A DNA stretch of 64,000 bases from Christensenella sp. UBA7703 (GTDB lineage: Bacteria > Bacillota > Clostridia > Christensenellales > CAG-138): positions 1,059 through 65,058 of the forward strand of contig DLGD01000030.1 of assembly GCA_002482505.1 (NCBI GenBank), in the 5' to 3' direction. Of this stretch, positions 31,504-40,622 are shown in pieces. How positions within the stretch are numbered: the first letter of the stretch is position 1; each line of letters begins with the position of its first letter. The translations under genes were made by a program, and so were the position numbers. The notes under the pieces were generated by a model that made no database searches, was not told the origin of the DNA, and saw nothing but the letters and a program-made list of their open reading frames with translations.

Positions 31504-33375
31504 CTACGAATTCTCTCTCGATCCGTTTTGCTCCGCTTCGTGTTCCAGCACGCGCTTGAACTGCGTTTCATATAGTTCGCGGTATACTCCATCCAGTTGA
31601 AGCAGTTCGTCGTGCGTACCCTGCTCGGCAATCACGCCGTCCTTGACGACGAGGATATGATCGGCTGCCAGCACGGTAGAAAGGCGATGTGCAATCACGA
31701 TGCTGGTCCTGCCCGCCATCACCTGTTCCAGTGCATCCTGAATCGCGTGCTCGGAGATGCTATCCAACGAGCTTGTCGCTTCGTCCAGTACGAGAATCTT
31801 CGGGTCTTTGAGCACCACGCGCGCCAGCGAAAGGCGCTGTTTTTCGCCGCCGGATAGCTTGAGCCCGCGGTTACCGACCATCGCGTCAAACCCGAGCTCC
31901 TGCGCCGTGATAAAGTCGTAAATATTCGCAAGCTTGCAGGCGTTCTCCAGCTCCTCCTGCGTTGCGTCATGCTTTGCATACAGCAGGTTTTCACGAATGG
32001 TTCCGTTGAACAGATATGCGTCCTGCGTCACTACGCCGATATTCTCGCGCAGATAGGCTAGGTCAAAGTCCCGTACGTCAACCCCATTCACCGTAACCGA
32101 TCCCGCGTCCACATCGTAAAGCCGCAGCAGCAGATTCACAATCGTCGACTTGCCGGAGCCGGAAGGCCCGACGATGGCATACATCTTCCCAGAGGGGATA
32201 TCGAAGCTGATGTCCTTGAGAATCGACGCTTTTTGTTCATAGGTAAACGTTACACGATCGTAGCGAACTTCTGTTTTTGAAAGGTCCGGCTTGACCGCGT
32301 TCGGCTTGCTCTTGATCGTAACTTCTTTGTCATAATAATCAAAGATACGGGTAAAGAGCGCAAGCGATCGCGTAAAATCGACGCCGAGGTTCAGCAGCGA
32401 ATTGACGGGGCCATACAGGCGATTGACAAGGGCTATCATAGCTGTAATGGTACCGATGGTCAGCGTTGTGTCCCCGCGGGAGATCATGAGCCAACCGCCG
32501 GTGAAATAGATCAGCAGCGGCCCGATCTGCGAGAGCGTGCCGAGGATCATCACAAACCATTTCCCGCTGCGCTGTTCTTTGAGCGAAAGCCTCGTTACGC
32601 TGTCGTTTACGCTCACAAACCGGTCATATTCCGATTGCTCTCGCGTAAAGAGCTTCATCAGCATCGAACCGGATACGCTGAGTGTCTCCGTAATCAGCTG
32701 GTTCATCTTGTCGCGCTCGTTTTGCACGTCCGTCAGCAACTTCCAGCGGGTTTTGCCGACTGTGCGCGCAGGAATCAAGGTCATCGGGATAATCGCGATG
32801 CCGACGAGCGCCATCTTCCAGTTCATCGAAAACAGCGCAATCAGCGTTGCAATCATCACAGCAATATTCGAAACCGAAGTGGTCAGCGTGTTGGTGATCA
32901 CTGTGCCGACGCCGCTGATGTCGCTTTCCATGCGGGTCAGGATATCGCCCTGTTTCTCCGAGGTATAAAATGAATGCGGCATCTGTTGCAGATGCGCATA
33001 CATTTGGTTTTGCATGTCGAATATGATGCGCTGGGAGATATAGGAATTGATATAGCTTTGCAGAACGCCGATCGCCTGAGATGCCGTTAACGTGACCAGC
33101 GCCAGCAACAGCAACTGAATCAACAGCGCCATGTTCTTGCCAACGAGCGCTTGATCAACGATTCGCCCGGTGATGATGGAGGGAAACAGGCCGATCACCG
33201 CGCTGATTAAAATCGCGAGAAACACAAATACAAACTGCACCCGATAGGGTTTGAGGTAAGATAAGATACGTAACAAAAGTGTTTTTGTCACTTTCGGGCG
33301 ATTTTGTTTTTCCTCATCCGTCAGAAAGCCGCGCATGCCGCCCAAACCTCTGCCCATTCCCATTCCCTGTGCCAT
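31504..33375 (-). CDS. ABC transporter, fused permease and ATPase (exporter type)
   Basis: 623 residues. N-terminal Gly/Met-rich stretch (MAQGMGMGRGLGGMRGF), six membrane spans (about 45-320), then an ATPase domain with Walker A GPSGSGKST, signature LSGGEKQRLSLARVV and Walker B ILVLDEATSSLD. Half-transporter of the MsbA/LmrA/YfiB type; substrate unknown. The ATG at 33373-33375 has AAAGGA upstream; a longer open frame would run back into sdaAA and is not used. It follows sdaAA by 41 bases and may be co-transcribed. Confidence 0.92.
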   Translation of the reverse strand: MAQGMGMGRGLGGMRGFLTDEEKQNRPKVTKTLLLRILSYLKPYRVQFVFVFLAILISAVIGLFPSIITGRIVDQALVGKNMALLIQLLLLALVTLTASQAIGVLQSYINSYISQRIIFDMQNQMYAHLQQMPHSFYTSEKQGDILTRMESDISGVGTVITNTLTTSVSNIAVMIATLIALFSMNWKMALVGIAIIPMTLIPARTVGKTRWKLLTDVQNERDKMNQLITETLSVSGSMLMKLFTREQSEYDRFVSVNDSVTRLSLKEQRSGKWFVMILGTLSQIGPLLIYFTGGWLMISRGDTTLTIGTITAMIALVNRLYGPVNSLLNLGVDFTRSLALFTRIFDYYDKEVTIKSKPNAVKPDLSKTEVRYDRVTFTYEQKASILKDISFDIPSGKMYAIVGPSGSGKSTIVNLLLRLYDVDAGSVTVNGVDVRDFDLAYLRENIGVVTQDAYLFNGTIRENLLYAKHDATQEELENACKLANIYDFITAQELGFDAMVGNRGLKLSGGEKQRLSLARVVLKDPKILVLDEATSSLDSISEHAIQDALEQVMAGRTSIVIAHRLSTVLAADHILVVKDGVIAEQGTHDELLQLDGVYRELYETQFKRVLEHEAEQNGSRENS

Positions 33376-33416
33376 TTCTGTTTTCCTTTGCTTGCCCTGT
33401 TGGTCAATTCCTCGCG

Positions 33417-34310
33417 TCAGTTGCCTTGCAGGCGTTTCACGCGCTGTGCAACAGCTTTCCCCGTCGGCGTGGTGGCCAATCCCCCGCGTGCGGTTTCGCG
33501 GTATTCCACGCGGATGTCTTTGCCAACCGCGTACATCGCGGAGACGACCTCGTCGAACGGAATCAAACTCGTAATCCCCGCCAGCGCCATATCCGCACAG
33601 AGCATGGCGTTCACCGCACCCAGCGCGTTTCGTTTGATGCACGGGCACTCAACCAAGCCGGCAACGGGGTCGCAGATAAGCCCCATCACATTCTTCATCG
33701 CCATCGCAGCGGCGTCCAGCGCCTGAATCGGCGCGCCGCCGCTAATCTCCACAAGAGCCGCCGCCGTCATGGACGCGGCAACACCCGTCTCCGCCTGGCA
33801 TCCGCCTCCCGCGCCGGAGATCGTCGCGTTTTTCGCGAAGATCAGCCCGATCGCACCTGCGGTGAACAGGCCTTCGACCAGCGTTTCATCCGACCAGCCA
33901 CGTTGACGTCCCGCTTCGATGAGCGCGCCCGCGAGGATGCCGCTGGCTCCCGCAGTCGGCGCCGCGACAATCCGCCCCATAGAGGCGTTGACTTCGACAA
34001 CAGCCATTGACGAAGCAGCAGCACGGCAGGCCGTATAACCCGAAAACGGGTTGTGTTTACCATATTTAAAGAGCTTCATCGCTTCACCGCCGGAGAGCCC
34101 GCTGACGGACTCCACCTTTCCGCTCAGGCCGCGCTCAACCGAAGCCCGCATAACGTCAAGGTTTTTTTGCATCTCGTCAATGATGTCTTCGCGCGGTTTG
34201 TCGCTGAGCTTTTCTTCTCTGCGGATCATCGCCTCATAGATCGGAATATCATCTTCCAGACAATAGCGGCGCAAGGATTCGCCATTTTCAAACGCATCGG
34301 ATAACAGCAC
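33417..34310 (-). CDS. sdaAA: L-serine dehydratase, iron-sulfur dependent, alpha subunit
   Basis: 297 residues. With sdaAB it deaminates serine to pyruvate and ammonia using a 4Fe-4S cluster. Cluster region SGAGGGCQAETGVAAS, CDPVAGLVECPC and the terminal segment are typical of the two-subunit clostridial enzyme. The gene starts 15 bases after sdaAB. Oxygen-sensitive, in line with anaerobic life. Confidence 0.95.
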   Translation of the reverse strand: MLLSDAFENGESLRRYCLEDDIPIYEAMIRREEKLSDKPREDIIDEMQKNLDVMRASVERGLSGKVESVSGLSGGEAMKLFKYGKHNPFSGYTACRAAASSMAVVEVNASMGRIVAAPTAGASGILAGALIEAGRQRGWSDETLVEGLFTAGAIGLIFAKNATISGAGGGCQAETGVAASMTAAALVEISGGAPIQALDAAAMAMKNVMGLICDPVAGLVECPCIKRNALGAVNAMLCADMALAGITSLIPFDEVVSAMYAVGKDIRVEYRETARGGLATTPTGKAVAQRVKRLQGN

Positions 34311-34325
34311 GGTACTTCTCCTCCC

Positions 34326-34988
34326 TTACACCACAAAAAGTTTGTTGATGCCGTCGCAAAGGCGCAAAATCATATTCTGCATGTCCTGTGTCACGGGTTG
34401 ATCTGTCTCGATGGTCATATACGCGTCCTCGCCTTTTCCATGCCGGAATACGCGCATGAACGCAATGTTGATGTTCAGCTGTGCCAGCACATGAGATACT
34501 TCCGCAATCACGCCCGGCTGGTCGTTGTGCTGAATGATCAGGGTTGGATATTCGCCGGAGAATTCGACAGCAAGCCCATTGATCTCCGAAATGCGGATGT
34601 TACCGCCGCCGACAGACTGGCCGACCACATCCGTCACCTGGCCGTCTGCACCGGTAATGACGATGCGCGCGGTGTTCGGGTGTTTGGGCGGCTCGTCGGA
34701 AAACTCGACCGAGACCAAAACGCCCATCTCCCTTGCAACAGCAAAGGCTTCTTTGATGCGCGGGTCATCCGGGTCCATTCCGAGCACACCCGCAACAAGT
34801 GCCTTATCCGTGCCGTGTCCTTTTCCCGTCTCGGCAAAGGAACCGTAGAGCGTGAAGGCTGCTTCCGCAACGTCTTCTCCCGCGATTTTTCGCGCAATAT
34901 GAGACAGGCGGACGGCCCCCGCCGTGTGTGAGCTGCTTGGCCCCGTCATGCGCGGGCCGATGATATCAAATACCGAAAAATCTTCCAT
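34326..34988 (-). CDS. sdaAB: L-serine dehydratase, iron-sulfur dependent, beta subunit
   Basis: 220 residues from the chosen start. Contains the substrate loop GPSSSHTAG (16-24) and a C-terminal ACT domain (about 148-220, HNDQPGVIAEVSHVLAQLN) that in relatives may sense serine. The ATG at 34988 (MEDFSVFDIIG) is preferred because GGAG lies nine bases upstream; an ATG 11 codons earlier has no convincing site. Confidence 0.94.
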   Translation of the reverse strand: MEDFSVFDIIGPRMTGPSSSHTAGAVRLSHIARKIAGEDVAEAAFTLYGSFAETGKGHGTDKALVAGVLGMDPDDPRIKEAFAVAREMGVLVSVEFSDEPPKHPNTARIVITGADGQVTDVVGQSVGGGNIRISEINGLAVEFSGEYPTLIIQHNDQPGVIAEVSHVLAQLNINIAFMRVFRHGKGEDAYMTIETDQPVTQDMQNMILRLCDGINKLFVV

Positions 34989-35054
34989 ATAGATTCGCTC
35001 CAAAACCCTCTCAACGTTCATTGTCTGCTTGTAATTTCAAAAATAAAGAAAGAA

Positions 35055-35082
35055 CCGACGCATCATACGCATGACGCGCCGG
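35055..35082 (-). terminator. Terminator of the SRP RNA gene
   Basis: A 12-pair stem with two G-U pairs (CCGGCGCGTCAT with ATGATGCGTCGG), loop GCGT, followed by TTCTTTCTTT on the minus strand. Confidence 0.85.
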
Positions 35083-35093
35083 TCGAAGGAATT

Positions 35094-35363
35094 GCCGCGC
35101 ACCCGAACTTTGACAAACACACCTCCGGGCGACGTTCCGACAGGTTGCTCCTTTCAGGCTGCTCCGCGGCACATCGCGTTTTCCGCTGAATGCTGCTTCC
35201 GTCAGGATCTGACATGGTTCACGGCCTGCGATTGCACGGGACCCGACGCTCAACACCCCTTATCGGGATCTGACCCCACAGGCGCTTGCCGGGGAACGGG
35301 ATTTCTACCCTGCTGTAGCGGATTGCAGGTACAGGGCACCGCTAACTCCCCGCTTAGCGCGGC
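35094..35363 (-). ncRNA. ffs: Signal recognition particle RNA, long Bacillus type with Alu domain
   Basis: About 270 bases, matching the size of Bacillus scRNA. The 5' end reads GCCGCGCTAAGCGGGGAGTT and pairs with GCGCGGC at the 3' end. The Alu-domain portion GGTGCCCTGTACCTGCAATC is nearly the same as in Bacillus. The S-domain tip carries GTGAACC, GTCAGATCCTGACGGAAGCAGC-type loops that bind Ffh. The exact ends are inferred from the terminal pairing. It works with Ffh and FtsY in co-translational targeting to the membrane. Confidence 0.95.
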
Positions 35364-35381
35364 AAACTGGTTACTTTTATG

Positions 35382-35410
35382 ATTGTACCATATCGCGTTG
35401 AGAAAGCCAA
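35382..35410 (-). promoter_or_regulatory. Promoter of the SRP RNA
   Basis: TTGGCT at 35405-35410 and TACAAT at 35382-35387, spacer 17, with TGG before the -10 (extended form). The start would be near 35375, about 12 bases before the mature 5' end. Confidence 0.75.
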
Positions 35411-35462
35411 ACGAATTTTAAGGCGCGCATATGAAAGCATTGCGAACTTCTAAGGTTTCGGA

Positions 35463-36371
35463 TCACTGGGCCAGTTTTTCGAGGGCGTATGCCGCGGAGA
35501 CGCGGACCCCTTCGCGCCGGTCGGTTAGCCAAGGCTCAATCAAAGGAATTAAATCCGTCCTGCCTTGTTTTGCGGCAACGACACACGCGTGCTGGATAAT
35601 TCGCCCTTGTTTATTGAGGTTATTGCCGACAATCGCCAGCACCGGCTTGACGCGTCCCGCCAGAATTTCCTCCAAGCGGAATGCCTCCGGCATTTGAGTT
35701 GTCGTTTCGATGCCGCAATTATGCACGCAGGCTCTTTGGCAAAGCTCACAACCTAAAATCGTCGTGAGTGCATCCATGACCCATGGTTCCATCACGCTGC
35801 CTTCCATAAAGGCGCGCGCGCAGCGGTTAAAATGGAAACCTTCCGCATCGATTGCCCCGCTTGGGCACACATGTTCGCACGCATGGCAATTCTTGCACTT
35901 TGTTTCCGCGGGTTGCCGCACCGGTGTGAACTGCGGCTCCTCAAGCTGCGCCACGAGCGTTTGCACGGAATATCGCGTTCCCAATCCGGGCAAAAGCGTG
36001 AGCCCGTTTTTCAGCGGCGTTCCAATTCCATTCCTCGTTAATAATTCGCGGACGGGAACATCCGCGCGCGCGGCGTTGATTCCTTCCGCCTGCATTGCTT
36101 GCATCATCTTTGCGGACGCATGGTAGGCCGCGTTGCTGGAAGGATAATACCCCGAGACCGGAATGGCCTCGTCATACGGCCGATACGGCGAAATCAGCGC
36201 AAGAATCGCATTCGCCCAAGGATTGTCCCTCAAAACATCGATTGTGAGATTGTTCGCCGCCCAATGCAAAGCGCCGTCTTGCAAACGGCGCTCATACTGA
36301 ACAAACGGTTCGGTTGTAAACACGAAACACCCGGCGAAACCAAACTCCGCAGCAAGCGCCTGTATGTCCAT
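35463..36371 (-). CDS. QueG-like 4Fe-4S double-cluster protein
   Basis: 302 residues, shorter than usual QueG (about 380). Two clusters are indicated by CKNCHACEHVCP and, after CARAF, by CELCQRAC...C. The C-terminal 60 residues look like a HEAT-type repeat (NNLNKQGRIIQHACVVAAK, VRVSAAYALEKLAQ), also seen in QueG. An ADVPVREL segment could hold the catalytic Asp of QueG, but the typical GKNTLLI motif is replaced by LKNGLTLLP. It may be an epoxyqueuosine reductase or a related iron-sulfur oxidoreductase of other function. Own promoter at 36403-36430. Confidence 0.68.
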   Translation of the reverse strand: MDIQALAAEFGFAGCFVFTTEPFVQYERRLQDGALHWAANNLTIDVLRDNPWANAILALISPYRPYDEAIPVSGYYPSSNAAYHASAKMMQAMQAEGINAARADVPVRELLTRNGIGTPLKNGLTLLPGLGTRYSVQTLVAQLEEPQFTPVRQPAETKCKNCHACEHVCPSGAIDAEGFHFNRCARAFMEGSVMEPWVMDALTTILGCELCQRACVHNCGIETTTQMPEAFRLEEILAGRVKPVLAIVGNNLNKQGRIIQHACVVAAKQGRTDLIPLIEPWLTDRREGVRVSAAYALEKLAQ

Positions 36372-36402
36372 ATGCTCTCCCTCTTTTCACAGTTTCACGA
36401 TT

Positions 36403-36430
36403 AGTATAACACATAATCATTGTGAATCAA
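36403..36430 (-). promoter_or_regulatory. Promoter of the QueG-like gene
   Basis: TTGATT at 36425-36430 and TATACT at 36403-36408 with a 16-base spacer; the ATG follows about 25 bases after the predicted start with GGGAG upstream. No clear terminator separates it from the V-ATPase operon. Confidence 0.65.
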
Positions 36431-36443
36431 GTGAATCTAGTGG

Positions 36444-37076
36444 CTAAGCTTTCTGCTGCTGCAGCATCTCTTTGGTCTTCATAAGCCGGGTCAGGTTCCC
36501 GCGCTCGTTTTCATCAAGCTTCATCTGGATGCGCCGGATGGTCTCCGTGATCTGCGGAATCATGACATATTCCAGCGCGTTGACCCTGCGGCGCGTTTTC
36601 TCAATCTCGTCCGCAAGTCTTCCGCAAGCTTTTTCGATCTCTGCGAGCTGCACCAGAAGCGGCAGTACTTCCGCAAGCAACTGTACCGAAAGGTCAAGAT
36701 CCGCGCTCGTGGTTGCAAAGCCGTATGGATACGTAAACCCTTCCTGCGCAGAAATCGCAATCTTCGGTACTTGAATGGAGAGCACCTGCTGTACACCAGC
36801 CACAACCTCCGCGGCTCTGGCGGGATACATCAGCGCTTCCTCAATCTCCGCGCCGCTCATGGAGGCGCGCGCAAGAACAAAGCTCTTCATCGCGCGAGAG
36901 AGCTTTTCCTCCACCTCCGCACGCAGAACCTGATTCTGTCTGGCAAATTCGATGAAGCGGCGCACGAGTTCATCCCGCTTGTCCTTCATTAGCTTATGTC
37001 CGCGCACGGCAACCTTTTTTCGTTTCTTGAGGTTGCTGAGTTCCATGCGCGTCGGTTTCACCTGGATCGCGGCCAT
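36444..37076 (-). CDS. ntpD: V-type ATP synthase/ATPase subunit D
   Basis: 210 residues. Central rotor shaft of V1. N-terminal PTRMELSNLKKRKKVAVRGH and C-terminal RRVNALEYVMIPQITETIRR are the conserved coiled-coil ends that insert into the A3B3 ring. Last gene of the nine-gene operon, three bases after subunit B. Confidence 0.95.
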   Translation of the reverse strand: MAAIQVKPTRMELSNLKKRKKVAVRGHKLMKDKRDELVRRFIEFARQNQVLRAEVEEKLSRAMKSFVLARASMSGAEIEEALMYPARAAEVVAGVQQVLSIQVPKIAISAQEGFTYPYGFATTSADLDLSVQLLAEVLPLLVQLAEIEKACGRLADEIEKTRRRVNALEYVMIPQITETIRRIQMKLDENERGNLTRLMKTKEMLQQQKA

Positions 37077-37079
37077 TGG

Positions 37080-38456
37080 CTACGCCTCCTTGGGGTAATA
37101 CTTCTCGATAAACACATCTTTGATGCGCTTGAGTTCCGACTTCGGCAGGATACCCAGCAGTTTCCAACCCAAATCGAGTGTTTCCTCAATTGCACGGTTG
37201 GCATAATACCCCTGCGAAACATACTCCTGCTCAAACGCGTCGGCAAACTCCGCATAGAGTTTGTCGATATCACTCAATGCCGCATCACCCAATATGACGG
37301 CGAGCTCCTTTGCGTCCTTGCCGCGCGAATAGGCAGAAAAGAGCTGATTCATCGTGTCCGCGTGATCTTCACGCGTTTTGCCTTTTCCAATGCCCTTATC
37401 CTTGAGGCGCGAAAGCGAAGGCAACACGTTGATCGGCGGTGTAATGCCTTTGCGGTAGAGTTCGCGGGAGAGGATGATCTGTCCTTCCGTAATGTAACCC
37501 GTCAGGTCCGGAATCGGGTGTGTCACGTCGTCTTCCGGCATGGAGAGAATCGGAATCATCGTGATGGAACCCGCGTTGCCACGGATTCTGCCCGCTCTTT
37601 CATACATGCTGGCAAGGTCGGTATACAGATAGCCGGGGTAGCCACGCCGCCCGGGGACTTCTTTTCTTGCGGCGGAGACTTCACGCAGGGCTTCTGCGTA
37701 ATTCGTAATGTCCGTGATGATAACCAGCACGTGCATGCCAAGCTCATATGCCAGATATTCCGCTGCGGTGATCGCCATGCGTGGGGTCGCGATGCGCTCG
37801 ATTGCGGGATCATTCGCGAGATTGATGAACGTAACCGTCTTTTCAATTGCGCCCGTCTTTCGAAAATCATTGATGAAGAAATCCGCTTCTTCAAACGTGA
37901 TGCCGACCGCGGCAAACACGACGGCGAACTTCTCATCAGAGCCAAGCACCCGTGCCTGGCGCGCAATCTGCGCGGCAAGGTTTGCATGCGGCAAACCGGA
38001 GCCGGAGAACACCGGCAGTTTTTGTCCGCGAACCAGCGTATTGAGCCCGTCGATCGCGGAGATGCCCGTTTGAATGAACTCGCTGGGGTAATCTCGCGCG
38101 GTCGGGTTCATGGGCGTTCCGTTGATATTCAGGTGCTTTTCCGGAATCAACGCCGGCCCTTTATCGATGGGCTTGCCCATACCGTCAAAGATTCTGCCGA
38201 GCATATCGGGAGCAACGTCCAGCTCAATGCTCTTGCCAAGAAATCTTGCCTTCGAGGTGCTGATCTGTAATCCCTGTGATCCTTCAAACAGCTGCAAAAG
38301 CGCTTTGTCGCGGTCGATTTCCAGCACGCGCCCACGCCGGATGCTGCCGTCCTGCTGTTCGATCTCGACCAACTCGTCATATTTCACGCCCGAAACCTGC
38401 TCCACCAGCATCAGAGGCCCAACGACTTCGCGAATGGTTTTGTATTCCTTACGCAT
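37080..38456 (-). CDS. ntpB: V-type ATP synthase/ATPase subunit B
   Basis: 458 residues. Non-catalytic nucleotide-site subunit of the V1 hexamer. It lacks a Walker A P-loop; the equivalent region reads PVFSGSGLPHANLA. YPGYLYTDLASMYERAGR and SMPEDDVTHPIPDLTGYITEGQI are family signatures. It overlaps subunit A by eight bases. Confidence 0.96.
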   Translation of the reverse strand: MRKEYKTIREVVGPLMLVEQVSGVKYDELVEIEQQDGSIRRGRVLEIDRDKALLQLFEGSQGLQISTSKARFLGKSIELDVAPDMLGRIFDGMGKPIDKGPALIPEKHLNINGTPMNPTARDYPSEFIQTGISAIDGLNTLVRGQKLPVFSGSGLPHANLAAQIARQARVLGSDEKFAVVFAAVGITFEEADFFINDFRKTGAIEKTVTFINLANDPAIERIATPRMAITAAEYLAYELGMHVLVIITDITNYAEALREVSAARKEVPGRRGYPGYLYTDLASMYERAGRIRGNAGSITMIPILSMPEDDVTHPIPDLTGYITEGQIILSRELYRKGITPPINVLPSLSRLKDKGIGKGKTREDHADTMNQLFSAYSRGKDAKELAVILGDAALSDIDKLYAEFADAFEQEYVSQGYYANRAIEETLDLGWKLLGILPKSELKRIKDVFIEKYYPKEA

Positions 38457-40221
38457 GCTGTTCGCCTCCTTCCGTCAACGCACGGACTTGGTCGTTCATA
38501 TCCTGCTGAATCGCATCAAACTGCGCCTGTACTTCACCCTCCGGCACATACTTGAGTCGTCCAATCTTTTCGCGCACCGGCAAGCGGACAAGCTTGCTAA
38601 ACGGCGCGTCCTCCTGCAACGCGATAACGCTCTTGTCGTAAAACGAAAGAATCGCTTTGAGCAGCAGGTACTGCTTTCGGGGAGATGAATAAGTGTCCAC
38701 CTCATGGAACGCGTTTTGATGCAGATAATCCTCGCGGATGCTGCGCGTGCATTCCAGTGTTAAGCGGTCACGGAAAGAAAGCGCGTCGATACCGACGAGG
38801 CGGACAATTTCGTCCAGCTCGCTCTCCTCCTGTAACAGCGCCATGGTTCTTTGAACCAGCATCGTCCATTCGGGAGAGACGTGCTCGTTGAACCAGCCTT
38901 CGAGACGATCGAGATAGAGCGAATAGCTCTGCAGCCAATCAATCGCCGGGAAATGTCGGGCATAGGCCAGCTTACTGCTTAGTCCCCAGAACACCTTGAC
39001 GATGCGCAGCGTTGCCTGCGAGACCGGCTCGGAGATATCGCCACCCGGAGGGGAAACCGCGCCAATTGCGGAGACCGCACCTTCACGTCCCTCGCTGCCG
39101 AGCGCTTTGACCGCACCCGCGCGCTCGTAAAACTCCGCAAGGCGGCTCGAAAGATACGCGGGATATCCTTCTTCGCCGGGCATTTCTTCAAGACGTCCGC
39201 TCATCTCGCGGAGTGCTTCTGCCCAGCGCGAGGTGGAGTCCGCCATGATCGCGACTTTATAGCCCATATCACGGAAATATTCGGCAATCGTGATGCCCGT
39301 ATAAATTGAGGCTTCACGCGCTGCAACCGGCATGTCTGACGTGTTTGCGATCAGTACCGTGCGCTTCATCAGTGATAATCCCGTGCGCGGGTCTTTCAAT
39401 TCCGGAAACTCCATGAGCACGTCCGTCATCTCGTTGCCACGCTCGCCGCAGCCAACGTAGACGATGATATCCGCATCCGCCCATTTCGCGAGCTGATGCT
39501 GAACAACTGTTTTACCGCTGCCAAACGGGCCGGGCACGGAGGCGGTTCCGCCTTTTGCGACGGGGAATAGCGTATCGATGACGCGCTGTCCGGTGATCAT
39601 CGGCTCGCGCGGGGAAATCTTCTCGGTATACGGACGCCCTTTGCGTACCGGCCATTTTTGCAGCATCGGAATCTCGGCCAGTGTACCATCCGCCTTCTCA
39701 ATCTTCGCAATCGGGGTAACGATATTCGCTTCGCCTTCAAAGATCCAGACCAGCTTGCCGGAAAGTGCCGGCGGAACCATCACGCGGTGTAGCACCGCCT
39801 CGGTCTCCTGCACGGTACCGAGAATATCGCCGCCGGTGAGCAGATCGCCAACCTTTGCAACAGGCGAAAACGCCCAAAGTTTCTCGTGGCTGAGCGCGTC
39901 GACCATAATACCGCGCGTGATGCGGTCTCCCGCCTGTTCGCGAATCAGGTTCAGCGGGCGCTGAATGCCGTCGTAGATGCTCTCGATCAGTCCCGGCGCA
40001 AGCTCCACGGAAAGCGGCGCGCCCGTCGTCACAACGGGTTCGCCCGGTCCGATGCCGCCTGTCTCCTCATATACCTGAATGGAGGCCTGATCGCCGCGCA
40101 GCTCAATGACCTCTCCGATCAATTGCTTTTCGGAAACGCGTACAACATCGTACATCTGCACGTCCGCCATGCCGCTGGCCACGATGAGCGGTCCCGAGAC
40201 TTTAATGATCGTTCCTTGCAT
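38449..40221 (-). CDS. ntpA: V-type ATP synthase/ATPase catalytic subunit A
   Basis: 590 residues, full length. Catalytic P-loop GPFGSGKT at 231-238, V/A-type bulge domain (about 115-190), YVGCGERGNEMTDVL, and the C-terminal helical domain. The ATG has GAAAGGG upstream. Between this gene and subunit F lie 83 bases with no clear regulatory signal. Confidence 0.97.
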   Translation of the reverse strand: MQGTIIKVSGPLIVASGMADVQMYDVVRVSEKQLIGEVIELRGDQASIQVYEETGGIGPGEPVVTTGAPLSVELAPGLIESIYDGIQRPLNLIREQAGDRITRGIMVDALSHEKLWAFSPVAKVGDLLTGGDILGTVQETEAVLHRVMVPPALSGKLVWIFEGEANIVTPIAKIEKADGTLAEIPMLQKWPVRKGRPYTEKISPREPMITGQRVIDTLFPVAKGGTASVPGPFGSGKTVVQHQLAKWADADIIVYVGCGERGNEMTDVLMEFPELKDPRTGLSLMKRTVLIANTSDMPVAAREASIYTGITIAEYFRDMGYKVAIMADSTSRWAEALREMSGRLEEMPGEEGYPAYLSSRLAEFYERAGAVKALGSEGREGAVSAIGAVSPPGGDISEPVSQATLRIVKVFWGLSSKLAYARHFPAIDWLQSYSLYLDRLEGWFNEHVSPEWTMLVQRTMALLQEESELDEIVRLVGIDALSFRDRLTLECTRSIREDYLHQNAFHEVDTYSSPRKQYLLLKAILSFYDKSVIALQEDAPFSKLVRLPVREKIGRLKYVPEGEVQAQFDAIQQDMNDQVRALTEGGEQHA

Positions 40222-40304
40222 GCTGTTTGCCCTTTCGTACTATATCAGTCATTTACCGTCGATGTTCGCCGCCCGTAGGAGGACAGCAACGAAAAATCTC
40301 TCGT

Positions 40305-40622
40305 TTACTTGTTGGAGAGGATGTCCATCCCGACTGCTTTTTCAACGTTTTGCCGGAGCATTTTTTCGCCGACGCCTCTCGACCCGTTGTTGTCAGGAAT
40401 CGGGATAATTGCGGGATATGCCTGGCTTTTGAACTCCTCAATCGTCTCCGCGCAGGCCGAAAAGAGTTTTTCGGTCACGAATACAGCGGCATATCCTTCT
40501 CTTGCGAGGCGGTGGAGCGTGCGGTTTGCGCGCTCCCCTTCGTCCTCAAAAAACACATCCAGCCCGACCGCCTTGAAGAGCAGTACAGAATCGCGGTCTC
40601 CGATGACACCGATTTTAGCCAT
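40305..40622 (-). CDS. ntpG: V-type ATP synthase/ATPase subunit F (NtpG)
   Basis: 105 residues. Small rotor-shaft subunit binding D. The N-terminal KIGVIGDRDSVLLFKAVGLD is typical. The ATG at 40622 (MAKIG) is chosen over one eight codons upstream because it fits the family and overlaps the end of subunit C by eight bases. Confidence 0.93.
   Translation of the reverse strand: MAKIGVIGDRDSVLLFKAVGLDVFFEDEGERANRTLHRLAREGYAAVFVTEKLFSACAETIEEFKSQAYPAIIPIPDNNGSRGVGEKMLRQNVEKAVGMDILSNK

Noticed and set aside
33376..33648. N-terminal extension of the ABC exporter frame
   Set aside because: It overlaps sdaAA in another frame and lacks family similarity; the ATG at 33375 has a good ribosome site.
36996..38270. 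424-codon open frame on the plus strand
   Set aside because: Exact shadow of V-ATPase subunits D and B; no ribosome site and composition of an antisense frame in GC-rich DNA.
40222..40304. TGA-TATAGT as an internal promoter before V-ATPase subunit A
   Set aside because: No -35 and within a tightly packed operon; chance match more likely.
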